From Labilibaculum euxinicum (GTDB taxonomy: Bacteria; Bacteroidota; Bacteroidia; Bacteroidales; Marinifilaceae): a stretch of 64,000 nt of DNA. Position numbers and translations under genes: made by a program. Position 1 is the stretch's first letter; every line of letters starts with the position of its first letter. The stretch covers positions 1 through 64,000 of the forward strand of contig NZ_WTCR01000011.1 in NCBI RefSeq assembly GCF_009795715.1, read 5' to 3'. The notes beneath the pieces were generated by a model that saw only the letters and a program-made list of their open reading frames with translations, was not told where the DNA came from and made no database searches. Shown here piece after piece: positions 27,301 through 35,394 of this stretch.

Positions 27301-28875
27301 TCTCCGCCTCCACATCATGATATTTATTCAATTGAAGATTTAGCACAATTAATTTTCGATCTGAAAAATATAAATCCAACAGCTTGTGTAAGTGTAAAGC
27401 TGGTTTCAGAAAATGGTGTTGGAACTGTTGCTGCGGGTGTTGCCAAAGCAAACGCTGATCTTATTGTGATTGCAGGCTGCGAAGGTGGAACAGGCGCAAG
27501 TCCGTTGAGTTCAATTAAACATACAGGATTACCTGTTGAACTTGGATTAGCTGAGGCGCAACAAACACTTGTAATGAACGATTTGCGTGGTCGTATCAAA
27601 TTACAAACCGATGGACAATTAAAAACCGGAAGAGATATTATTTCAATGGCCCTGCTTGGAGCTGAGGAGTTTGGATTTGCTACAAGCGCCTTGGTGGTGT
27701 TGGGTTGCGTAATGATGCGTAAATGTCACCTAAACACATGTCCTGTTGGAATCGCAACTCAAAACAAGGAGCTTAGAGAAAAATTCCTTGGTCGTTCAGA
27801 ATGGCTGATTAACTATTTTACTTTCTTAGGAGAAGAGTGCCGTGAATTGATGGCGGAACTTGGAATTCGAAAATTTGATGATTTGGTTGGTCGATCTGAT
27901 TTACTGGAAAAACGCAAAAACATCGAAAATTGGAAAGCAAAAACAGTTAGTATAGACAACTTAATTCATCTTCCAAACACTGATGGACACACCATATGTG
28001 GTGCAAACGCTAAAATAAAATCCATTGGTGAGGTTCTTGATCATGAGCTGATTAAACAATCTGCGAAAGCGTTGCATGATGGAGAAAAAGTTTGGATTGA
28101 TCAGAAAATCAACAATACTGACAGAACCACAGGAGCTATGCTTTCTGGTAAAGTTGCTTTACTAAAACCAAAAAGAGTTTTAGACGAGGATACAATTCAT
28201 TGCATATTTAGAGGATCTGCAGGACAAAGTTTTGGAGCTTTTCTTGAACAAGGAATTACTTTCCGTTTGATTGGGGACTCTAATGACTATTTTGGAAAGG
28301 GCTTATCGGGAGGAAAGCTGGTTGTTTATCCTTCGGAGAAAAGCAAATTTAAACCTGAAGAACAAATTATTATTGGAAATACCGCGCTTTATGGTGCAAC
28401 CAGCGGATCGGCATATATAAGAGGAATGGCGGGAGAACGTTTTTGTGTTCGTAATTCCGGTGGAATCGCTGTTATTGAAGGTGTTGGTGATCATGGTTGC
28501 GAATACATGACTGGAGGTAGAGTTGTAATTCTAGGTAAAACAGGTAGAAACTTTGCGGCTGGTATGAGTGGTGGAATTGCTTACGTTCTTAATATGGAAG
28601 GACGATTGGATTATTTTTGCAACAAAAGTCTTGTTTCCCTTGAACCGGTTGAAAATATGCAGGATATTCATGAGCTTCAGGGAATGATCCACGAACATTT
28701 GTTATTAACACAGAGTAGTGTGGCTTCTAAAGTACTTACTCATTGGGAAGAATATCTACCACATTTTGTGAAAGTTATTCCTTATGAGTATAAAAAAGTT
28801 CTTGAGGAGAAAAAACTGAAGAAGATTCACCGAAAGTTAAAAGCGGCTCAATCACAAACAGAAGTTCACGAGTAA
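24355..28875 (+). CDS. gltB: Glutamate synthase large subunit
   Basis: Transfers the amide of glutamine to 2-oxoglutarate to give glutamate. The protein is 1506 aa from the ATG at 24355; an in-frame TTG at 24349 is less likely. The short propeptide ends before Cys21 (EHDNCGIGF), the N-terminal nucleophile of the glutaminase domain (about 21-430). A central domain follows, then the FMN-binding synthase domain (about 820-1190) with 3Fe-4S ligands Cys1118, Cys1124 and Cys1129 (GCVMMRKCHLNTCPVG). The C-terminal GXGXG beta-helix has GGRVVILGKTGRNFAAGMSGG. It pairs with gltD and feeds glutamate to the arginine pathway next door. Confidence 0.97.
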   Translation: MRNLRPKQQGLYDPQNEHDNCGIGFVANIKGKKSFEIITRGLEVLCNMEHRGARGADNVSGDGAGILMQLPHSFYKKIGIKLPLAGRYGTGLIFLPKDETEEKFCLEVLIQILEEEGLEFLQLRDVPTDTNAIGEIARQSEPVIKQIFVGGNYEQDELERRLYLARKQSESYIRATKMKEKEMFYIPSLSSKVLVYKGMFASDQLGKYYSDLQDSRMESAIAMVHSRFSTNTFPSWDLAQPFRIVAHNGEINTIKGNRLWMQARESLLKSEMFGDDIKKLFPVVEPNKSDSASFDNVLEFLFLTGRSLPHALSMMVPESWNEKNPIPDSLKAFYEYHSTFMEPWDGPASLVFSDGRYIGGTLDRNGLRPSRYVITQDDMIVMGSEVGIQQFKAEEIKEKGRLRPGKLLLVDTQLGIIIPDQEVKSQLTYRNPYQNWLKENRLDLKAIPVEKRVPSDIGDHFNICQKTFNYCKEDFERVLLPMATGAQEPVGSMGNDAPIPVLSPKPQLFFNYFRQLFAQVTNPPIDSIRENLVMDLTNYIGSVQKNLLDETAQHCKLIRFKSPLITNTDLGKIKKLKHEEFRHQSIDILFKASQNGAGLESALDSICLLAEKAVDEQKNYIILTDRNMSESMAPIPVLLAVAAVHHHLIKKRKRMQIGLVVETGEAREVNHIALLIAYGASVINPYMSYAVIDKLVKDGRTNLEYKTARKNYIKAVDKGLLKVMSKMGISTIGSYLGAQIYEALGVSKDVIDKYFTGTISRIEGIGLKEISEEILCHHKKAYSEEDPFNNQDLLTNNGNIHYRKNGEPHSWNPETIGLLQWATRTNDFKKFKEYSTIVNKETASPNFLRGFFDYKKNPIDISEVEPVENIMKRFCTGAMSYGSISKEAHEALAIAMNKIGGRSNTGEGGESSKRFYSSARSSIKQIASGRFGVNAEYLVNADELQIKVAQGAKPGEGGQLPGFKVDNIIAKLRNSTPGITLISPPPHHDIYSIEDLAQLIFDLKNINPTACVSVKLVSENGVGTVAAGVAKANADLIVIAGCEGGTGASPLSSIKHTGLPVELGLAEAQQTLVMNDLRGRIKLQTDGQLKTGRDIISMALLGAEEFGFATSALVVLGCVMMRKCHLNTCPVGIATQNKELREKFLGRSEWLINYFTFLGEECRELMAELGIRKFDDLVGRSDLLEKRKNIENWKAKTVSIDNLIHLPNTDGHTICGANAKIKSIGEVLDHELIKQSAKALHDGEKVWIDQKINNTDRTTGAMLSGKVALLKPKRVLDEDTIHCIFRGSAGQSFGAFLEQGITFRLIGDSNDYFGKGLSGGKLVVYPSEKSKFKPEEQIIIGNTALYGATSGSAYIRGMAGERFCVRNSGGIAVIEGVGDHGCEYMTGGRVVILGKTGRNFAAGMSGGIAYVLNMEGRLDYFCNKSLVSLEPVENMQDIHELQGMIHEHLLLTQSSVASKVLTHWEEYLPHFVKVIPYEYKKVLEEKKLKKIHRKLKAAQSQTEVHE

Positions 28876-28881
28876 TTAAAT

Positions 28882-28922
28882 TTTAAGGAAGGGTGAAAAC
28901 AGGATTCGATCCTTTCCTTTAA
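28882..28922 (+). other. Imperfect hairpin between gltB and gltD
   Basis: TTAAGGAAGG can pair imperfectly with CCTTTCCTTTAA. It is not followed by a T-run, so it is more likely a processing or stabilising hairpin than a terminator. Confidence 0.35.
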
Positions 28923-28955
28923 TTACTGCACTATTCATTAACAAACAGAACGATT

Positions 28956-30377
28956 ATGGGAAATCCGAAAGGTTTTTTAGAAATAAAAAGAAAAGAAGCC
29001 GGCTACCGTCCGGTAAGAGATAGAATTGGGGATTTTGGAGAAGTTGAACAGACATTGAATCTTGATGACAGAATAGATCAAGCAGCCAGATGTATGGATT
29101 GCGGTGTACCTTTCTGTCACTGGGCCTGTCCTACAGCCAGCAAAATTCCCGAATGGCAGGATGCTGTTTACAGAGAAAATTGGGAGGAGGCAAGCCAAAT
29201 TTTACATTCAACGAACAGCTTTCCCGAATTTACAGGAAGAATTTGTCCGGCTCCATGCGAGAAATCCTGTGTGCTGGCGTTGCAGAAATCGCCTGTAACC
29301 ATACGCGAAAATGAGGCTGCTGTTATCGAAAAAGCTTTTGAGTACGGCTATATCAAGGCTCGGCCCCCTAAAAAGCGTACTGGTAAAAAGATCGCTGTAA
29401 TTGGTTCAGGACCAGCAGGATTATCTGTTGCAGATCTGCTAAACAGAGCTGGTCATAATGTGACTGTATTTGAAAAAGATGATGCGATTGGCGGATTACT
29501 TCGTTACGGAATACCTGATTTTAAATTGGATAAAGGCGTTATTGATCGACGTTTGGAACTTTTTGTTGAGGAAGGTATCGAATTTAAAACCAATCAGGAT
29601 GTAGGTGGAAATGTTTCATTTACTGAATTGGAAGCGGAATATGATGCCATTTGCCTCGCAATTGGTGCAATGAAACCACGCGATTTGCCAATTAAAGGCC
29701 GTGAACTGGAAGGTGTACATTTTGCTATGGATTTTCTCAAGCAACAAAATAAACTGATACGTGGCGACGAATTCACCAAGCAGGAAAGAATATCTGCTAA
29801 AGGTAAAAACGTTGTTGTTATTGGAGGTGGCGATACTGGTTCCGATTGTGTTGGGACTTCAATTCGTCAAAAGGCAAAATCTGTTTTGCAGATAGAATTG
29901 CTGCCAAAACCACCTGAAGAAAGAAAAGAGACCAATCCTTGGCCTTACTGGCCGGAAACTTTAAGAACTTCCAGTTCTCACCTTGAGGGGTGTGAGAGAA
30001 GATGGTCTCTTAGTTCTAAAGAGATTTTAGGTGAAGATGGCAGCGTGAAAAAACTTACTATCACACAAATTGAATGGACTAAGGATGAAAAGGGACAATT
30101 CAAAATGAATGAGGTTCCAGGAACTGAAGAAACCATTGATGCTGATTTAATATTATTAGCTATGGGATTTGTTCATCCCGTGCATGAAGGATTAGTTAAT
30201 GAATTAGGACTTGAATTGGATGGCAGAGGAAATATTAAAACTGATGCGAAAGGTCAAACTTCAAATTCGAAAATCTTCTGCTCAGGTGATGCAACATCCG
30301 GTGCAAGCCTGGTTGTTCGTGCATTGGATCATGGACGCAAAACAGCTCACGCAATTCACAAATACTTAGGAGCTTAA
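28956..30377 (+). CDS. gltD: Glutamate synthase small subunit
   Basis: NAD(P)H-dependent electron-supplying subunit. The protein is 473 aa. The N-terminal Fe-S region has Cys46, Cys49, Cys54 and Cys58 (RCMDCGVPFCHWACP) and a second set in CPAPCEKSC. The FAD motif is IAVIGSGPAGLSVADLL and the NAD(P)H motif is VVVIGGGDTGSDCVG. The C-terminal GDATSGASLVVRALDHGR completes the flavin domain. It is co-transcribed with gltB (80-nt gap). Confidence 0.96.
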   Translation: MGNPKGFLEIKRKEAGYRPVRDRIGDFGEVEQTLNLDDRIDQAARCMDCGVPFCHWACPTASKIPEWQDAVYRENWEEASQILHSTNSFPEFTGRICPAPCEKSCVLALQKSPVTIRENEAAVIEKAFEYGYIKARPPKKRTGKKIAVIGSGPAGLSVADLLNRAGHNVTVFEKDDAIGGLLRYGIPDFKLDKGVIDRRLELFVEEGIEFKTNQDVGGNVSFTELEAEYDAICLAIGAMKPRDLPIKGRELEGVHFAMDFLKQQNKLIRGDEFTKQERISAKGKNVVVIGGGDTGSDCVGTSIRQKAKSVLQIELLPKPPEERKETNPWPYWPETLRTSSSHLEGCERRWSLSSKEILGEDGSVKKLTITQIEWTKDEKGQFKMNEVPGTEETIDADLILLAMGFVHPVHEGLVNELGLELDGRGNIKTDAKGQTSNSKIFCSGDATSGASLVVRALDHGRKTAHAIHKYLGA

Positions 30378-30420
30378 AAAATGCAATAAGTTACACTAAA
30401 CATAGGCAGTTAAGTGGTTA

Positions 30421-30464
30421 GAACCGATAGTTTAATCTCGACAAAGATAGCTGTCGGTTCTTTG
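30421..30464 (+). terminator. Terminator of gltBD
   Basis: GAACCGATAG (30421-30430) pairs with CTGTCGGTTC (30451-30460), 10 bp with one G-U, followed by TTTG. The loop is long (20 nt), so efficiency is uncertain. Confidence 0.55.
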
Positions 30465-30475
30465 TATATAAACAA

Positions 30476-30665
30476 ATAAGGAATGCTCAAAATGAACATT
30501 CCTTATCATGCTCTTAATAAAATCTAATTCACTTCCGCAATTTACAACCACACAAATTACGAATACTTTCCAGATTTTATCATTATTAAAGTTGACTCAA
30601 CCTTTAAAACAAAATCAACTTAAAATTTTTAGAAGTAGCTGTCTTTAGAAATATAAAGACAGCTA
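30476..30665 (-). terminator. Two hairpins downstream of the curlin-repeat gene
   Basis: TAGCTGTCTTT (30636-30646) and AAAGACAGCTA (30655-30665) form a perfect 11-bp stem 12 nt after the curlin stop codon. ATAAGGAATG (30476-30485) and CATTCCTTAT (30497-30506) form a perfect 10-bp stem with a T-rich minus-strand tail. Either may end the minus-strand transcript. Confidence 0.6.
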
Positions 30666-30676
30666 AAATATTTTAA

Positions 30677-32119
30677 TTATGGATTTAAACTGGAATTAGT
30701 TTGATCTACTGTTGCACTATTTCCATTACCATACTGCATTACTACACTTGAATGTCCAAAACCTGACTGATATACATCAGCAGCATTGCCGGATCCATCC
30801 TGTGAAATTCCAGAATAATTGTAATCTCCAACCTGAGTAACTATTGCAAAATTATTGTCCCCGTTGTATTGAAGAACAACAGATTCGTTTAATTCACCAT
30901 CCTGAAAAATATCAGCAACAGAATTTGTTACATTTTCTTGTAGGATACCTGAATAGTTACCATAACCAGATTGCTCTATAATTGCAAGGTTCTCACCACC
31001 ACCAAACTGATAAGTTTCGGTATAATTCATTGCTCCATCCTGCAATACAGAAATAGTATTGTTCTCACCACCAACCTGTTTTGTATAGGAAAAGTTATCA
31101 TCACCAATCTGGTAAACTTCTGCCAAATTTCCTTCGCCGCGAATTTGTTTCATTATTACAGTATTTCCATCACCTGCCTGCTCTGCGTACGCTTCGTTAT
31201 CAATACCTTTTCTTTGAATAGCAGTGGCTTTATTGAAATCACCATTTTGAACCAAACCGGCCCAATTAGATTCTCCCTTAATTTGCTTAATAGAAGCATC
31301 ATTAGCATAACCAATCTGTGCGATACCTGCATAGTTATCCTCTCCTTTTACTTGTGTAATTTTACCGAAGTTCCAGTCTCCCAACTGACCAACATAAGCA
31401 CGATTCATAACACCGCCATACTGATTTACTACTGCAGTATTACTATTCTCATATTGTTCAACTTCGATAGAATTGCCTTCGCCACCCATTTGAGTTGTAA
31501 ATGCCCAATTATCTTCACCTTCTTGTGTAACGTAAGAAGAATTACCAATTCCATTGGCCTGATATACATCGGCTAAATTGAACGATCCTGTTTGAATAAC
31601 ACCTGCCCAATTGCTATCATTACCATATTGACGTATTCTTGCTTGATTTGCAAAACCATCTTGAATAATGCCGGCAAAATCACGATAACCATCAGCCTGA
31701 TCAACTTTAGCCCAATTAGAATCTCCAAATTGATTTATTAAAGCTTCTGACCAGAAATTGTTCACTTGCTCAACATACGAAATATTAAAATTACCATCTT
31801 GAAGTACATTTGCAATATCCCAATCACTACTTTGATATACAGAAGAGAAATTCAAGAATCCGTATTGCTCAACGTAAGCTTCTACCCAAACACTATTAAT
31901 CTGATTAATAAAAGAAGAATTTAAATCGCCTAACTGAGTAGCTGAAGCAACATTTAATTCTCCGGATTGATTTATTTGACTGTAATTCCAAACACCTACC
32001 TGATCAACTGTTGCTTCTTGATCTGTTCCAAGTTGTTGAATTTCGGAAACATTTTGTTGAGCAAAAGATGCTGCTGCAGTAACAACTACAGCGACCATAA
32101 TTAACATTACTTTTTTCAT
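30677..32119 (-). CDS. Long curlin-repeat (CsgA-like) amyloid protein
   Basis: A 480-aa secreted protein with a signal peptide (residues 1-20, cleaved after SFA). Roughly 20 tandem repeats of about 22-25 residues follow, of the curlin form N-x-A-x-V-x-Q-x-G-x-x-N, for example DNYAGIAQIGYANDASIKQ and NNFAIVTQVGDYNYSGISQ. CsgA and CsgB are about 150 aa with five repeats, so this is roughly three times longer. It is probably a functional amyloid or fibre subunit on the cell surface. No csgE/F/G export or nucleator gene is adjacent. It stands alone, with a large upstream gap. Confidence 0.88.
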   Translation of the reverse strand: MKKVMLIMVAVVVTAAASFAQQNVSEIQQLGTDQEATVDQVGVWNYSQINQSGELNVASATQLGDLNSSFINQINSVWVEAYVEQYGFLNFSSVYQSSDWDIANVLQDGNFNISYVEQVNNFWSEALINQFGDSNWAKVDQADGYRDFAGIIQDGFANQARIRQYGNDSNWAGVIQTGSFNLADVYQANGIGNSSYVTQEGEDNWAFTTQMGGEGNSIEVEQYENSNTAVVNQYGGVMNRAYVGQLGDWNFGKITQVKGEDNYAGIAQIGYANDASIKQIKGESNWAGLVQNGDFNKATAIQRKGIDNEAYAEQAGDGNTVIMKQIRGEGNLAEVYQIGDDNFSYTKQVGGENNTISVLQDGAMNYTETYQFGGGENLAIIEQSGYGNYSGILQENVTNSVADIFQDGELNESVVLQYNGDNNFAIVTQVGDYNYSGISQDGSGNAADVYQSGFGHSSVVMQYGNGNSATVDQTNSSLNP

Positions 32120-32911
32120 TGTTGAATTTTTTAAGGTTTAAATGAATATTTCGATGAAGTTAACGATTGAATAAATATGGTTGTGGTTTGAAAATATCCA
32201 GAACTTCATCAGGTTTATATAGTTTACTTTTAATCAATTAACACAAAAAATAAATAATTCGTTCTTGCTTCCAATTACACACATTCCAATTAATAGATGG
32301 TATTTTTGCACCTAATAAGTTTTTTACTGACATAGTGGAAATACGATGAACAGCAGTTGCAAAAGAAAAAAATGAAGAACACGCTGTTTTGTCTCTTTGA
32401 ATTAGAGATGGCATTATATGATATAGATGAATACCACAATTGACAAGGAATAATATCAAAAAATTATGTACGTGATTCACAGTCAAATTTTAAGGTTCAT
32501 TTAAAATTGTTAAATAGAAACGAGAGCTTCTTACTGGTATTGGGACAAATCAAAATTTTAAAACAATAAAATCATAATTATATACCTATCTCCTCCATCT
32601 AATCAACAAAATAAATTTACTGAAGTCATATTACATGATCTAAAGCTTTTACACAAAACACATTAAAATAACCACGAAAATACCTAAATTGAAGATTAAA
32701 ATATAAATGACACTATAGTTAGCTTGCTGTTGTTAATTTTAATTAAACAAATAATTACAATTTTAAATATTCATCATAAGCCGAAAATAAAATTCACTAA
32801 AACAATTAGTCTGTTTTGGAAAGCAATAAAACTTCTGTACCACTTATAAAAAGGATAATTTTATTAGTAAATTTGCATCTAAGCAATAACATTTAATTTT
32901 TAGTAAAATAC
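32120..32911. other. Long divergent intergenic region upstream of the curlin gene
   Basis: About 790 bases separate the divergent curlin and DUF6155 genes. It is very AT-rich. On the plus strand a TAAATTTG -7 box lies at 32868-32875, 37 nt before the DUF6155 start. A minus-strand frame at 32238-32486 has no recognisable protein character. Long upstream regions are usual for regulated surface-fibre genes, but no operator was identified. Confidence 0.45.
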
Positions 32912-33415
32912 ATGAGCAAAAAAGACTTAAAAGAATACCTGCAGCAACTGAACAAAAAGCAGCTTCAGGAACAAATTACCGATCTTTATACCAGATTTAA
33001 AGATGTTAAGGAGTTTTACGATTTCGCATTTAATCCTCAGGAGAATAAATTGCTGGAAGAATGTAAATTCAAAATTTCGAAAGAATACTTTCCTGTATCG
33101 GGCCGTAAAGCGAAAATGAGACGTTCTGTAGCTCAAAAATTTATTCGCCATTTTAAAAAGCTTGGTGTGGAACCAAACTTGATTGCAGATGTAATGCTTT
33201 ATCAGATTGAAATAGCAATTACATACACTTCTGAAAAATACATTAAACAGGAAGCCTTTTATAAGAGCATGCTTAAATCGTTTGCCGAAGCGGTTACATA
33301 CATCAATGAAAATGCGATAAGAAATGATTTTAACGATCGGCTAATTCGAATTGCAGATGATGTGGCAGAGCAAAATTGGATTGGTTGGCGGGGATTCGAA
33401 AAACTTATAAAATGA
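32912..33415 (+). CDS. DUF6155-like protein
   Basis: A 167-aa cytoplasmic, helical protein with conserved stretches DLYTRFKDVKEFYDFAFNPQE, FKISKEYFP and KAKMRRSVAQKFIRHFKKLGV. These match my memory of Bacteroidota/Firmicutes DUF6155 proteins. It has no catalytic motif or signal peptide. It is monocistronic from the TAAATTTG box at 32868. Function is unknown. Confidence 0.7.
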   Translation: MSKKDLKEYLQQLNKKQLQEQITDLYTRFKDVKEFYDFAFNPQENKLLEECKFKISKEYFPVSGRKAKMRRSVAQKFIRHFKKLGVEPNLIADVMLYQIEIAITYTSEKYIKQEAFYKSMLKSFAEAVTYINENAIRNDFNDRLIRIADDVAEQNWIGWRGFEKLIK

Positions 33416-33492
33416 TCTGTTTTGATCATGAAGAAATAACTTGCCTACTCTATTAAGGATTTTCGGCAACCTCCTTTCGTTAGAATTTCTGA

Positions 33493-33777
33493 TTAGACGT
33501 TCATGCCAATTATGGCTGCTAAGCTTGCAGCAACTACAAGTAACACCACAATGCCAATTAAGCTAATAACTAAACCTGCAATGGCCAGTCCTTTACCAAC
33601 TCCAACTTTATTAGCTTTACTTAATCCAAGAGCACTAAAAATAAGCCCTAACAGCCAAGTAACCCATCCAACAAAAGGAATCCAACCAAAAAATACGGTA
33701 ATAAGGGCCAAAACGAAACCCGCAGTTGCCATTCCGTTGCTTTTCTTCTCGACTATTTGAATAACTTGTTCACTCAT
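33493..33777 (-). CDS. Small DUF4190-type membrane protein
   Basis: A 94-aa protein with a short polar N-terminus and two long hydrophobic segments at about residues 17-48 (TAGFVLALITVFFGWIPFVGW and onward) and 62-92. A Gly-rich loop (SKANKVGVGKGLAIAG) lies between them, the pattern of DUF4190 proteins. Function is unknown. It is a single gene. Confidence 0.7.
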   Translation of the reverse strand: MSEQVIQIVEKKSNGMATAGFVLALITVFFGWIPFVGWVTWLLGLIFSALGLSKANKVGVGKGLAIAGLVISLIGIVVLLVVAASLAAIIGMNV

Positions 33778-34014
33778 TGTTATTTTGTTTTTTTACTACC
33801 TACTTCTATTTTAAGGTTAATTCGGCTTATTCCACCTTTAGTTTTATTATTGAAGCAATAAAAAATGCACTCATGTAATTATTACATAATAAAAGTAGTA
33901 TTTCATATTGATTAATTAAAATAATTAGGTAATAATAATTATTATTACTGATATTTTTTGAATAAAGCGGAATACTGTGCACTAGATAATTCTTTACCTG
34001 CAACCATGAAAAGG

Positions 34015-34971
34015 TTAATTATCAGCTTGGATTAAGCCAGATAAAACATCTTTGACAGAGCGAATGCTTTTAACACTTTCAATGCTTGGACCTGCGCACC
34101 ACACATTCTGATAACTTGCTTTAAATGCAGATTTTTTTACTTTACTCATTCCTTGCCAGGCTAAAATCAGCTTTGCATATTTTTTAAGAATGGAACTATT
34201 ATTAATTAACCACTCCCAAAAGTTTGCCTTAGTTCCAATTCTCTTTACATATGCTGTGTTGATTACTGTGAGTGCTGAGCCGGTTAATTTTGTTGATTTT
34301 ATGATATCTTTTGAGCCGTATTGAATCATTGCCTGCTTGTACTCCTTTGAAACATCGGATTCGTAAGTGGCAATAAAAATAGTACCAACAGAAACACCGG
34401 ATGCTCCCCACTCCATCATTTGCTTCACATCCAAATTATTACGAATTCCGCCCGCAGATACAATTGGTAAGTTTGTAAACTGAAGTAATTTAGAAATTAA
34501 TTCCTTTGCCGGTAAATGGCCGCAGTGTCCGCCAGCCTGCGAGTTGACAGCAATAATTGCATCCGCACCCAATTGCTCCACTTTTTGAGCATATTCCACA
34601 TCCGTAACATCACAAAAAACTTTGATTCCCAGAGGTTGACACGATGCAATAACATCTTTAGGATTCCCCAGGGAGGTAATTATAAAATCCACTTTAAGAT
34701 CAAGCAAAGTCTTTAATTGAGACTTATATTTAAGATTGGATTTATTCACAATTAGATTAAAACCAAATGGTTTTGATATCGCCCTCCTGATTTCCAATAT
34801 GGCCTCGTGCAATTCCTTTTCTGATCGGTAATTAAGAGCAGGAATGGCTGCAGTACAGCCACAGCTCAGAGCCTCAATAACCATTTTGGTGTTGGATATT
34901 AAAAACATAGGAGCCAGCAGTATTGAATGTTCAATTCCCAGAAGTTGACTTAAAGTGCATCGTTGCTTCAT
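34015..34971 (-). CDS. NAD(P)H-dependent flavin oxidoreductase / nitronate monooxygenase-like
   Basis: A 318-aa FMN-binding TIM barrel from the ATG at 34969-34971 (MKQRCTLSQLLGIEHSILLAPMF). The frame is open 17 codons upstream, but that part is not family-like. FMN-phosphate motifs are AVNSQAGGHCGHLPAKE and LPIVSAGGIRNN, then GASGVSVGTIFIATYESDVS. It probably oxidises nitronates or reduces enoyl-type substrates. The family is broadly annotated and the true substrate is unknown. Confidence 0.85.
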   Translation of the reverse strand: MKQRCTLSQLLGIEHSILLAPMFLISNTKMVIEALSCGCTAAIPALNYRSEKELHEAILEIRRAISKPFGFNLIVNKSNLKYKSQLKTLLDLKVDFIITSLGNPKDVIASCQPLGIKVFCDVTDVEYAQKVEQLGADAIIAVNSQAGGHCGHLPAKELISKLLQFTNLPIVSAGGIRNNLDVKQMMEWGASGVSVGTIFIATYESDVSKEYKQAMIQYGSKDIIKSTKLTGSALTVINTAYVKRIGTKANFWEWLINNSSILKKYAKLILAWQGMSKVKKSAFKASYQNVWCAGPSIESVKSIRSVKDVLSGLIQADN

Positions 34972-35035
34972 AATAAAATAATTGGTTTGAAGAAGATACA
35001 AAGAAAATCCAGAATTGAACATTTAGATTTGGAGC

Positions 35036-35070
35036 AAAAAAAAAGACCGACACTTTCGTATCGATCTTTT
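35036..35070 (-). terminator. Terminator after tRNA-Leu
   Basis: Arms 35041-35053 (AAAAGACCGACAC) and 35058-35070 (GTATCGATCTTTT) pair over 13 bp with G-U pairs and a GAAA tetraloop on the minus strand. A T-run follows. Confidence 0.85.
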
Positions 35071-35072
35071 TG

Positions 35073-35154
35073 TGCGGATGAAGGGACTCGAACCCCCACG
35101 CCTCTCGGCACTAGATCCTAAGTCTAGCGCGGCTACCAATTACGCCACATCCGC
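35073..35154 (-). tRNA. tRNA-Leu (anticodon UAG)
   Basis: An 82-nt type II tRNA. The acceptor stem is GCGGATG/CATCCGC with discriminator A. The D-loop region is TGGCGTAATTGGTAGCCGC, and the anticodon loop CTTAGGA gives UAG. A variable arm (TGCCGAGAGGCGT) and T-arm (GGGGGTTCGAGTCCC) follow. CCA is not encoded. Confidence 0.95.
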
Positions 35155-35336
35155 GTTTCATTTGATTGCGATGCAAAGATGGGGATTTTTTCTTATCCTC
35201 CAAATCTTTTTGCAATAAAAAAATCACTACACCTCTTTATTAATAGGCATTACAGGACTAAACGTTCTGAATTACAAGTTTATCGCATCATTAAAAAAAA
35301 TAAAAATTTTATGAATAATTCATTGACTAAATAAAA

Positions 35337-35364
35337 AGAGAAGGCCGAAACATATGCTTCGGCC
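35337..35364 (-). terminator. Terminator of nhaA
   Basis: GGCCGAA (35343-35349) pairs with TTCGGCC (35358-35364), 7-nt loop, followed on the minus strand by a T-rich tail. Confidence 0.8.
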
Positions 35365-35394
35365 CTCAAAAAATTAACTAAACTATGAAAACAT

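Noticed and set aside
30971-31576. 201-aa plus-strand ORF antisense to the curlin gene
   Set aside because: It is a shadow of the repetitive, stop-poor curlin frame; its translation shows no family character.
32238-32486. 82-aa minus-strand ORF upstream of the curlin gene
   Set aside because: Composition and lack of motifs suggest a chance frame in AT-rich intergenic DNA.
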